Shown piece after piece: positions 15,742-23,135 of a stretch of 64,000 bases of DNA. The notes under the pieces are model-generated. The model made no database searches. It was not told where the DNA came from and worked only from the letters and a program-made list of their open reading frames with translations. The stretch's first letter is position 1. The number at the start of each line of letters is the position of its first letter. This DNA comes from Bog-756 sp963699055 (lineage in GTDB: Bacteria; Actinomycetota; Acidimicrobiia; Acidimicrobiales; RAAP-2): assembly GCA_963699055.1 (NCBI GenBank), contig CAVOTA010000004.1, positions 124,001-188,000 of the forward strand, given 5' to 3'. The position numbers and the translations under genes were made by a program.

Positions 15742-17226
15742 CTACAGCTCGCCGACCCAGTCGCGGTCGTCGAGGATGGCGGCCAGCCGGGCCAGGAACC
15801 GGGCCACGTAGGCGCCGTCGACGGCCCGATGGTCGAAGTTCATGGCGACGAGCCCCACCGAGTGGATCCCGATGGACTCGGTGCCGTCCGGCAGCTCGAC
15901 CACGACCGGCTTCCGGGACACGCCGTCGGTGGACAGGATGGCCACCTGGGGCTGGTTGATGATCGCGCCCGTGATCAGCGTGCCGAACGGCCCGGCGTTG
16001 GTGATCGAGAAGGTCCCGCCGCTGATGTCGTCGAGGCTCAGCCGCTTGGTGCGGGCCCGGTCGGCGACGTCGCGGATCCGGCGGGCCATGCCGCGCAGGT
16101 TGAGCTCCTCGGCCCGGTGCACGACGGGGACGATCAGTCCCTCGTTGTCGAGATCGACGGCGATGCCGAGGTTCAGGTCGTGGTGCACCACCAGGGCGTC
16201 GTCACCGACCGACGCGTTCAGGTGGGGGAACTCGGCGAGCGCCTCGACCGTGGCACGGGCCACGAAGGGGAGGTAGGTGAGGGTGAACCCCTCCTCCTCC
16301 CGGAAGCGCTCACCGTGGAGCCGGCGCACCTGCTCGACCCGTTCGTAGTCGATCTCCCGCACCATCAGCGTGTGGGCCGACGTGGCCTTGGACCGGACCA
16401 TGTGCTCCGCCGTCCGGCGGCGGATGTTGGTGAACGGGACGACCTCGTCGCGGCCGGCGGCCGGGCCCGCGGCCGGCGCGGCGGCCGGCGCCACCGCGGG
16501 CGCTCCCGGGGGGACGGGTGCGGCGGCAGGCACCGCCGGCATGCTGGGCACCGGGGACGGCGCCGCTCCGTGTTCGATCACCGACTCCACATCGGCGCGG
16601 GTGATCCGACCGCCGAGACCACTGCCCTGGATCGACGCCGGATCGAGCCCGTGCTCGTCCAGCAGGCGACGGACCACCGGCGACAGCACCCGTGACTGGG
16701 TGACGGACCCCGGCGGGACGGGACCGTTCGTCGCCGGTGCCGCGGGGGCGGCGACCGGTCCGGGCGGCGTCGGTCGGGGTGACGTCGGAGGCACCGGGGC
16801 GGCGACCACGGGGGCCGGCGGGGCGACCGCAGGCGTCGGGGCGGGGGCGGGGGCGGGGGCGGGGGCGGGGGCGACCGCAGTCGTCGGGGCGGGGGCGGGG
16901 GCGTGGGGGGCGACGCCAGCCGGCGGTCCCGGCGGGGCGGGCGTCGCCGCAGCCGCAGCCGAAGCCGCCGGGACAGCCGTGGCGGCCCGGGCGTCGCCGT
17001 CGATGACGGCCAGGGGCACGCCCACGTCGACCGTGTCACCCTCTTCCACCAGGATGGCCGTGAGCACCCCGTCGGCCGGGGAGGGCACCTCGGAGTCGAC
17101 CTTGTCGGTGGAGACCTCGAAGAGCGGCTCGTCACGGGCGACCGTGTCGCCGACGGCCTTGAACCACTTCGTGATGGTCCCCTCGGTCACGGTCTCGCCG
17201 AGCTGCGGCATGGTCACGTCAGGCAA
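15742..17226 (-). CDS. Dihydrolipoamide acyltransferase, E2 of a 2-oxoacid dehydrogenase
   Basis: A 494-residue E2 core enzyme. Residues 1-76 form one lipoyl domain with the modified Lys42 in DKVDSE. A very Ala/Pro-rich linker follows (about 80-175), encoded partly by a GGGGGC microsatellite. Next is the E1/E3-binding domain (about 183-218, SPVVRRLLDEHGLDPASI), then the catalytic domain with DHRAVDG near 471. TTG at 17226 overlaps lpdA by 8 bp and gives PDVTMPQLGE; ATG at 17211 is an alternative that loses five residues. The E1 partner could be AceE in this window or a 2-oxoglutarate E1 elsewhere, so SucB and AceF are both possible. Confidence 0.93.
   Translation of the reverse strand: MPDVTMPQLGETVTEGTITKWFKAVGDTVARDEPLFEVSTDKVDSEVPSPADGVLTAILVEEGDTVDVGVPLAVIDGDARAATAVPAASAAAAATPAPPGPPAGVAPHAPAPAPTTAVAPAPAPAPAPAPTPAVAPPAPVVAAPVPPTSPRPTPPGPVAAPAAPATNGPVPPGSVTQSRVLSPVVRRLLDEHGLDPASIQGSGLGGRITRADVESVIEHGAAPSPVPSMPAVPAAAPVPPGAPAVAPAAAPAAGPAAGRDEVVPFTNIRRRTAEHMVRSKATSAHTLMVREIDYERVEQVRRLHGERFREEEGFTLTYLPFVARATVEALAEFPHLNASVGDDALVVHHDLNLGIAVDLDNEGLIVPVVHRAEELNLRGMARRIRDVADRARTKRLSLDDISGGTFSITNAGPFGTLITGAIINQPQVAILSTDGVSRKPVVVELPDGTESIGIHSVGLVAMNFDHRAVDGAYVARFLARLAAILDDRDWVGEL
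16838..16902. repeat. GGGGGC hexanucleotide microsatellite in the E2 linker
   Basis: GGGGC plus five GGGGGC units (16838-16872) and a second short run (16886-16902) encode alternating Ala-Pro on the minus strand. The Ala-Pro stretch is normal for E2 swinging-arm linkers, but the near-perfect DNA repeat is slippage-prone. Confidence 0.85.
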
Positions 17227-18715
17227 CGTGCAGTCCCCTTCCGGTCAGTGCCAGCACCGTCTCGCCGAAGGTCTCGGAGAGCGACGGGTGCGGCTGGACG
17301 AACTGTGCCACCTCGTCGGCGGTGGCCTCCCAGTTGACGGCGAGGTAGCCGGCGCCGAGCTGCTCGGTCACCCACGGGCCCACCATGTGCACGCCCAGGA
17401 TCCGACCGGTGGTCCCGTCCGGACGACGCTCGGCCACCAGCTTCACCATGCCCTCGGTCTCCCCGATGATGCGGGCTCGGCTGTTGCCACCGAACGGGTC
17501 CTTCTTGACCACGACGTCGAGTCCGGCGGCACGGGCCGCGGCCTCGGTCATCCCGGCGAACGCCACCTCGGGGTGGCAGTAGATGGCCCAGGGCACCCGC
17601 GCGTAGTCGACCGGCACGACGGGCTCGCCCAGGATCGACTTGACCACCACGATCGCCTCGGCGAAGGCCACGTGGGCCAGCTGCGGGGTACCGGCGACCA
17701 CGTCGCCCACCGCCCACACGCCGGGGGCGGACGTGCGCATGAGCGCATCGGCCACCACGGACCCCCGCTCGTCGATGGTCACACCGGCGTCGTCGGACAC
17801 CAGGCCCTCGGAGCGCGGGCGTCGACCGACCGACACCACCACGGCGTCGACGGCCAGCTGCCCGCCTTCGCCGTAGGAGACCACGGTGCCGCCCGAGGCC
17901 GACGGCGTGTGGCCGTGGAGGGTGACTCCGGCCTTGACGTCGATCCCCCGCTTCTTGAACGACCGGGCCACCGTGCGCACGACGTCCTCGTCGCACCCGT
18001 TGAGGATGGTCGGCAGTGCTTCGAAGATCGTCACGCTCGAGCCCAGGTCGGCGAACATCGAGGCGAACTCGCAGCCGATGGCGCCGCCACCGACGACCGC
18101 CACCGACGCCGGCAGCGCGTCGAGGGCCAGCACCTCGTCCGACGTCATCACGACCGTGCCGTCGACGTCGAATCCGGGGATGGTCCGGGGCACCGACCCG
18201 GCGGCCAGGACGATGTCGTCACCGGTCACCTCGGCGGTGGTCCCGTCGTTGCCGGCGATGCGGACCCGGTGGCCGCCGAGCAGCGTGCCGCATCCGTTGA
18301 ACACGGTCACCCCACGTCCCTTCAGCAGGCCGGACAGCCCGCCGAAGAGCTGGTCCACGACCTGCTGCTTGCGCTCCTGGCTCACCGAGAACTTGACGGT
18401 CGGCCCGGTCTGGTCGGCGCCCGCCATGATCCCGAATTCGGCGGCGGAGCGCACCGTGCGGTGGACGGCGGCGGTCTCCAGGAACGCCTTGGCCGGAACG
18501 CAGCCCCGGTGGAGACAGGTGCCGCCGACCTTGTCCAGCTCGATCAGCGCCACCGACAGCCCGGCGGCTGCGCCGTACAGGGCGGTGGCGTACCCACCCG
18601 GCCCCCCACCGACCACGACCACGTCGAACGTGTCCGATTCCCCCGGTCCTGCACCTGCTCCCCCCGCTGCGGTCTGCTCGCTTGCCACCTCGGGTTCCGT
18701 GGGAACCACCTCCAT
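17219..18715 (-). CDS. lpdA: Dihydrolipoyl dehydrogenase (E3)
   Basis: A 498-residue flavoprotein that reoxidises dihydrolipoamide on E2 with NAD+. After a 28-residue hydrophilic extension comes the FAD motif VVVGGGPGGYATA. The redox disulfide is Cys67/Cys72 in GGTCLHRGCVPAK. The NAD motif is VVGGGAIGCEFASMF, the second FAD motif is GVWAVGDVVAGTPQLAH, and the His-Glu dyad is in HPSLSE near 470. All functional residues are present. ATG at 18715 is the first start. It overlaps the E2 gene by 8 bp, giving the unit lpdA-E2-lipBA-M24 peptidase. Confidence 0.96.
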   Translation of the reverse strand: MEVVPTEPEVASEQTAAGGAGAGPGESDTFDVVVVGGGPGGYATALYGAAAGLSVALIELDKVGGTCLHRGCVPAKAFLETAAVHRTVRSAAEFGIMAGADQTGPTVKFSVSQERKQQVVDQLFGGLSGLLKGRGVTVFNGCGTLLGGHRVRIAGNDGTTAEVTGDDIVLAAGSVPRTIPGFDVDGTVVMTSDEVLALDALPASVAVVGGGAIGCEFASMFADLGSSVTIFEALPTILNGCDEDVVRTVARSFKKRGIDVKAGVTLHGHTPSASGGTVVSYGEGGQLAVDAVVVSVGRRPRSEGLVSDDAGVTIDERGSVVADALMRTSAPGVWAVGDVVAGTPQLAHVAFAEAIVVVKSILGEPVVPVDYARVPWAIYCHPEVAFAGMTEAAARAAGLDVVVKKDPFGGNSRARIIGETEGMVKLVAERRPDGTTGRILGVHMVGPWVTEQLGAGYLAVNWEATADEVAQFVQPHPSLSETFGETVLALTGRGLHVA

Positions 18716-18835
18716 CGGGATGTCGTCGTGTGGGCCGTCGGGCGGTGGTGCGTCCGGACGGCCCGTGTCACCCCGAGCCTACCGGTCCACACCCGGCCCC
18801 CACCTCGGCCCCGCTGCGGCGTCGGTGGGTGCGGA

Positions 18836-19693
18836 TCAGCCGCCGACCGGCTCCGGCCTCCGCCCGACGGCGGACACCAGCGGTGCGGTGGTGACCTCCA
18901 GCCGCCCGGCCGCCAGGTTGGCGAGGTGCCGGTCCACCTCGGCGTCGGTGGCGAGCCCGGCGGCGACCAGCCCGGTGCGGACCTGCTCGACGGTGACCCG
19001 CTCGAGGACGGCGCCGACCGGGCCCGCCAACGGGAACCAGGCGTCCGCCGTCACGTCCACCAACCCCGCCTCGTGCAGCAGACGAGGCAGGGTCCTCCCG
19101 AAGGCCAGGTCCGCCCCGCGCCCGGCCAGCTGCGAGCGGAACCCGGACCGGATCCGGTTGGCCAGCTCCTCGCCCGGTCCGGTCCCGTCGACGCACGCCA
19201 GGGGCTGCAGCTCGGGGTCGGCGTCCTCCAGCACCAGCCAGCCGCCGGGACGGAGCGCGTCCACCAGCGTCCGCAGGACCTCGGCCCGGCCGGGGAGGTG
19301 GACGAGCACGAGCCGGGCGTGGACCAGGTCGAAGGGTCCGGCGGGCGGTGGGTCGGCGGTGACGTCGTGGACCAGGGTCGTCACCCCGGCGGGCGGCGTC
19401 CCGAACCGGGACAGGTCGAGGTCGGTGGCCAGGACCGAGCCGGTGGGTCCCACGGTCCGGGCCAACCACCCGCTCACGGTGGGTCCTCCCGCCCCGACCT
19501 CCCAGCACCGCCACCCGGGGCCCACACCGGTGGCGGCCAGGTGGCGCTCCGTCGCCGGGTCGAACAGCTCGGCGATGGCGGCCAGGCGGGTGGCTGCGCC
19601 GTCCAGCCGGTTGTCCAGCAGGTACCCCCCACCGTCGCCGGTGCAGTGGCCGGGGCCCGTCCCCCCACCCGGGGCCGGGGCCGCGGTGCTCAG
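18836..19693 (-). CDS. SAM-dependent methyltransferase coupled to the ABC permease, start codon unclear
   Basis: A class I methyltransferase of about 260-285 residues. The SAM-binding motif is WEVGAGGPTVSGWLAR, with acidic post-I residue in VLATDLDLS and motif ARPGG-like DALRPGGWLVLEDAD. The homologous region begins at YLLDNRLDGAATRLAAI (about 19621), yet between the permease gene and this point there is no in-frame ATG, GTG or TTG. CTG at 19691-19693 overlaps the permease stop (CTGA), and CTG at 19619-19621 follows a GGTGGGGGG run. The first canonical start (GTG 19525) would delete the N-terminal helix. The substrate is unknown; linkage suggests a modified or exported small molecule. Confidence 0.8.
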   Translation of the reverse strand: MSTAAPAPGGGTGPGHCTGDGGGYLLDNRLDGAATRLAAIAELFDPATERHLAATGVGPGWRCWEVGAGGPTVSGWLARTVGPTGSVLATDLDLSRFGTPPAGVTTLVHDVTADPPPAGPFDLVHARLVLVHLPGRAEVLRTLVDALRPGGWLVLEDADPELQPLACVDGTGPGEELANRIRSGFRSQLAGRGADLAFGRTLPRLLHEAGLVDVTADAWFPLAGPVGAVLERVTVEQVRTGLVAAGLATDAEVDRHLANLAAGRLEVTTAPLVSAVGRRPEPVGG

Positions 19694-20568
19694 GACAGCA
19701 CCCGCCGGCGGAAGTTCCGGAGCCCGATGCCCAGGAACAGGGCCAGGAACGCCACGAGGACCGGGTAGATCACGTACAGCGGCATGTGGGGCGCGTCGGT
19801 GAACGCCGCCCGCATCCCCTCGTTGATGTAGATCAGCGGGTTGACCAGCACCAGCGTCTGCAGCCAGTGCCAGCCGCCGACCTGGACCGGCGCCAGCCGG
19901 GTGTAGGCGTAGTAGGTGCCGCCCAGGAACGTCACCGGCAGGATGATGAAGCCGAACATGAGCCCGATGTTGCGGGGTTCGAAGCTCGTCCCGAGGAGGA
20001 GGCCGAGGGAGGCCATGGTCACGCAGGCGAGCGGCACGGCGGTGACGATCACCCACCAGTGGAGGGACAGGTGCGCCTCCACCCCCTTGGCGTGGACGAC
20101 CGAGGCGATGGGGAGGACCAGGGCCGCCGACAGCAGCCCCTGGGCGGCACCGGACAGGACCTTGGCCATGGCCACCAGCCAGATGGGGCAGGGGGCCTGC
20201 ACCCGGTCCTCGATCTCGCGGGTGTAGCCGAACTCCTGGGACATGGTCAGGGCCACCGACTGCACGCCCTGGAACAGGATGGAGATGCCGACCACCCCGG
20301 GGACGAGGATGGTGGCGAAGGCCGACTGTGCCGCCGGGTCCGCCCCGCCGATCCCCTGGCCGATCTTGGGGAAGACGTACAGGAACACGAAGCAGAGCAG
20401 GAAGGGCTGGATGAGGGTGCGGGCCACGAACTCGAAGAGGTGCTTGCGCAGCACGAGCAGGTCCCGGAGGATCAACGCCCACAGGGCCAGCCGGCCGGCG
20501 GTGAACGTCGTGTGCTCGGGACGGAGGTGGACCGGGGGCCCGGCCGCGGGTGCGTCGACGACGGCCAT
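19690..20568 (-). CDS. ABC-2 type exporter permease
   Basis: A 292-residue integral membrane protein of the ABC-2 permease family (DrrB-like) that forms the membrane channel with the ATPase encoded just upstream. It has about six hydrophobic helices. The conserved cytoplasmic motif is SQEFGYTREIEDRVQAPCP, followed by GGTYYAYTRLAP and NPLIYINEGMRAAF as in lipid/antibiotic exporters. ATG at 20568 overlaps the ATPase stop by one base (TGATG), so the two are co-translated. Cargo cannot be inferred; the next gene is a methyltransferase. Confidence 0.92.
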   Translation of the reverse strand: MAVVDAPAAGPPVHLRPEHTTFTAGRLALWALILRDLLVLRKHLFEFVARTLIQPFLLCFVFLYVFPKIGQGIGGADPAAQSAFATILVPGVVGISILFQGVQSVALTMSQEFGYTREIEDRVQAPCPIWLVAMAKVLSGAAQGLLSAALVLPIASVVHAKGVEAHLSLHWWVIVTAVPLACVTMASLGLLLGTSFEPRNIGLMFGFIILPVTFLGGTYYAYTRLAPVQVGGWHWLQTLVLVNPLIYINEGMRAAFTDAPHMPLYVIYPVLVAFLALFLGIGLRNFRRRVLS

Positions 20569-21560
20569 CAGTCGCGCAGCTCCTTCCCGGTGAGGCTGAT
20601 GAACACGGTCTCGAGCGTGGGCTCCGCCACCGACACGTCGAGCACCGGGAAGCCGGCGTCCTCGGCGCCGGTGACCACGGCGGGCAGGAGCCGGTCGGTC
20701 CCCTTCACGTGGAGCTCGACGCCGCCGTCCACCGTCCGGCAGCGGGTCACCCCGGGGATCCGCTCCTCGAGCGCCCGGGACAGCGCCCCGGGATCACCGG
20801 ACGACATGACCGTCACGATGGTGTCGGCGTCGACCCGGCGCTTCAGGGCGTCGGGCGAGTCGAGGGCGAGGATCCGACCCTTGTCCATGATCGCCACCCG
20901 GCCGCACAGCTGCTCGGCCTCCTCCATGTAGTGGGTGGTGAGGAGGATGGTCTGCCCGCCGTCGTTCAGCTCGCGGAGGACCTCCCACAGGGCCAGGCGG
21001 CTCTGGGGGTCGAGACCGGCGGTCGGTTCGTCGAGGAACAGGACGGCGGGCCGGTGGAAGATGGCCCGGGCGACCATGAGCCGCTGGGCCATCCCGCCCG
21101 ACAGCGCGTAGACCGACGCGGTGGCCCAATTGCGCAGTTGGAACTGTTCGAGGAGCCGGTCGGCCTCGCGGCGGGACGCCTTCGCCGGGATCCCGAAGAG
21201 TCGGCCGTGGAAGTACAGGTTCTCCCACACCGTGAGCTGCCGGTCGAGGGTGTTCTGCTGGCTGACGATCCCGAGGATCTGCTTGGCCAGCGCCGGGTGG
21301 GCCACGACGTCGATGCCGGCGACGTGGGCCGTGCCCGAGGTGGGGACCACACGGGTGGTCAGCATCCCGGCCGTCGTGGTCTTGCCGGCGCCGTTCGGTC
21401 CGAGGAGACCGAAGATCTCGCCGTGGTGCACGACCAGGTCGAGGTCGTCCACCGCACGGAAGTCGGACCCGGCGTAGACCTTGGTCAGGCCCTGGGTGCG
21501 GATGACGTCCGTCACCCCGTCGGCAGGTCCGGCGTCGGTGGTTCGGGTGGTGGTGGTCAT
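20568..21560 (-). CDS. ABC exporter ATP-binding protein (DrrA-like)
   Basis: A 330-residue nucleotide-binding subunit energising the ABC-2 permease. Walker A is GPNGAGKTTT, the Q-loop is IVSQQNTLD, the signature is LSGGMAQR, Walker B is AVLFLDEPTAGLD, and the switch histidine is in LLTTHYMEEA. The C-terminal 90 residues form the regulatory extension usual for daunorubicin-type exporters. ATG at 21560 is preceded by a TAGGGT box. The order ATPase-permease-methyltransferase forms one overlapping unit. Confidence 0.94.
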   Translation of the reverse strand: MTTTTRTTDAGPADGVTDVIRTQGLTKVYAGSDFRAVDDLDLVVHHGEIFGLLGPNGAGKTTTAGMLTTRVVPTSGTAHVAGIDVVAHPALAKQILGIVSQQNTLDRQLTVWENLYFHGRLFGIPAKASRREADRLLEQFQLRNWATASVYALSGGMAQRLMVARAIFHRPAVLFLDEPTAGLDPQSRLALWEVLRELNDGGQTILLTTHYMEEAEQLCGRVAIMDKGRILALDSPDALKRRVDADTIVTVMSSGDPGALSRALEERIPGVTRCRTVDGGVELHVKGTDRLLPAVVTGAEDAGFPVLDVSVAEPTLETVFISLTGKELRD

Positions 21561-21713
21561 GGGAACGTCCCGACCCTATCCCCCGGTCCCGGCCGACCGG
21601 TCAACCCGCTCCGACCCCGATCCACCCGTCGCCCCGCTCCGGTCGAGCGGTCGCCGGTGGGCGCCGCACCCCGGCCCGGGGGCGCAGGTGCGGTGCCCAC
21701 TGCGGCGGTACTG

Positions 21714-22481
21714 CTACTTGGGCGGCATCCGGATGCCGCCGTCGAGACGGATGACCTCGGCGTTGAGGTAGCTGTTGGCGGCGATGTGGGCCACCAGCTC
21801 GCCGTACTCGGCCGGGTTGCCCAGGCGCTTGGGGAAGTTCACCGACTGGGCCAGCGCGTTGCGGGCCTCGTCGGGCAGCATGGCCAGGAGCGGGGTGTCG
21901 AACAGACCCGGGGCGATGGCCAGGACCCGGATGCCGACGACCGCGAGGTCACGGGCGGCGGGCAGGGTCATGCCGACGACGGCACCCTTCGAGGCCGAGT
22001 AGGCCAGCTGGCCGATCTGGCCGTCGAAGGCGGCCACCGACGCGGTGTTCACGATGACGCCGCGCTCGCCGTGCTCCTGGGGCTCGACCTGGGCGATGGC
22101 CGAGGCGGCCTTGGTCATCACGTTGAACGTGCCGATGACGTTCAGGTCCTGGATGAACTTGAACGGGGCGAGGTCGTGGGGCGAGCCGTCCCGGTTGATG
22201 ACACGACCGACCCAGCCCGTGCCGGCGCAGTTGACGGCGATGCGCAGGTTGCCCCCGTCGGCCGCCTGGTCGACCGCCTTCTGGCAGTCGTCGGGGTCGG
22301 TGACGTCGCCGGCCACGTAGTTGGCGGTCCCGCCGATCTCGGCGACGACCTCCTTGGCCCGCTCCTCGTTCCGGTCGAACACGGTCACGCGCACGCCTTC
22401 GGTGGCGAGCTTGCGGGCCGTGGCCTCACCGAGGCCCGAGGCCCCGCCGGTGATGATTGCTGAACTTCCGTTGATCTCCAT
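21714..22481 (-). CDS. Short-chain 3-hydroxyacyl-CoA dehydrogenase-like SDR
   Basis: A 255-residue classical SDR. The NAD-binding motif is ITGGASGLG, the Asp selecting NAD is in TVFDRNEER, NCAG is present, and the catalytic triad is Ser in VNTASVAAF plus YSASK. The pattern FDTPLLAMLPDEAR, with the long insertion after the NCAG region, matches type 2 3-hydroxyacyl-CoA dehydrogenases (HSD17B10-like), which oxidise 3-hydroxyacyl-CoA in beta-oxidation. TAATCT (complement of 22488-22493) is six bases upstream of the ATG, suggesting a leaderless mRNA. It is a single gene between the exporter unit and rnhA. Confidence 0.9.
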   Translation of the reverse strand: MEINGSSAIITGGASGLGEATARKLATEGVRVTVFDRNEERAKEVVAEIGGTANYVAGDVTDPDDCQKAVDQAADGGNLRIAVNCAGTGWVGRVINRDGSPHDLAPFKFIQDLNVIGTFNVMTKAASAIAQVEPQEHGERGVIVNTASVAAFDGQIGQLAYSASKGAVVGMTLPAARDLAVVGIRVLAIAPGLFDTPLLAMLPDEARNALAQSVNFPKRLGNPAEYGELVAHIAANSYLNAEVIRLDGGIRMPPK

Positions 22482-22490
22482 GCCGAGAGA

Positions 22491-22976
22491 TTACGGGAGC
22501 AGCCGCCCCTGGCCCAAACCGGTGTCCGGCGGGGGGCCGGACGGGTCCTGGCGGGCCGCGGCGGCGGTGGCCAGCGCGTCGACCACGTCGTTCATCCGGT
22601 CCCCCGAATGCCCCTTCACCCAGGCGAAGGTCACCGGACGGGTCGGGTCGAGCGCCAGGGCGAACAGCCGCTCCCACAGGTCGCGGTTGGCCACCGGCCT
22701 GCCCTGGGAGTTCTTCCACCCCCGACGCTTCCACCCCGCGTGCCACTGCTGACGGAAGCAGTTCACCACGTAGGTGGAGTCGCTCACCACGTGCACCGGA
22801 CCCGGCAGGGTCTCGAGTGCCCGGATGACGGCCAGGACCTCCATGCGCTGGTTGGTGGTGTGGGGCTCGCCGCCGGAGTCGGACGGCCCGCCGTCGACCG
22901 CCCACGCCCAGCCCCCGGGCCCGGGGTTCCCCAGGCACGAGCCGTCGGTGTAGGCGATGGTGGGGGCGTCGTCCAT
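22491..22976 (-). CDS. rnhA: Ribonuclease HI
   Basis: A 161-residue RNase HI, which cuts the RNA strand of RNA-DNA hybrids during replication and R-loop removal. The catalytic residues are visible: Asp11 in YTDGSCLGNPGPGGW, Glu46 in QRMEVLAV, Asp66 in SDSTYVVN, and an acidic residue at 130 or 133 in GHSGDRMNDVVD. The basic handle loop WHAGWKRRGWKNSQG is present, as in E. coli-type enzymes. ATG at 22976 is the natural start. It is divergent from aceE. Confidence 0.95.
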   Translation of the reverse strand: MDDAPTIAYTDGSCLGNPGPGGWAWAVDGGPSDSGGEPHTTNQRMEVLAVIRALETLPGPVHVVSDSTYVVNCFRQQWHAGWKRRGWKNSQGRPVANRDLWERLFALALDPTRPVTFAWVKGHSGDRMNDVVDALATAAAARQDPSGPPPDTGLGQGRLLP

Positions 22977-23135
22977 GGACCCAGCATGCCCGGTCACGGG
23001 CGTCCCCCGGGACACACCCCGCCGCCGCACGCCGGGGGCCGACGGGTCCGACCGGCGGCGACGAGTGACCCCGCCGGACCGGGGCGCGGCGCTGCGCCGG
23101 GAGATGACGACGTGTCCGCCCGTTGCAGTGGGAAC

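Noticed and set aside
16370..19768. 1132-codon plus-strand frame over the E2, lpdA and methyltransferase genes
   Set aside because: Low-complexity Ala/Gly/Thr translation produced by the complement of three recognised genes.
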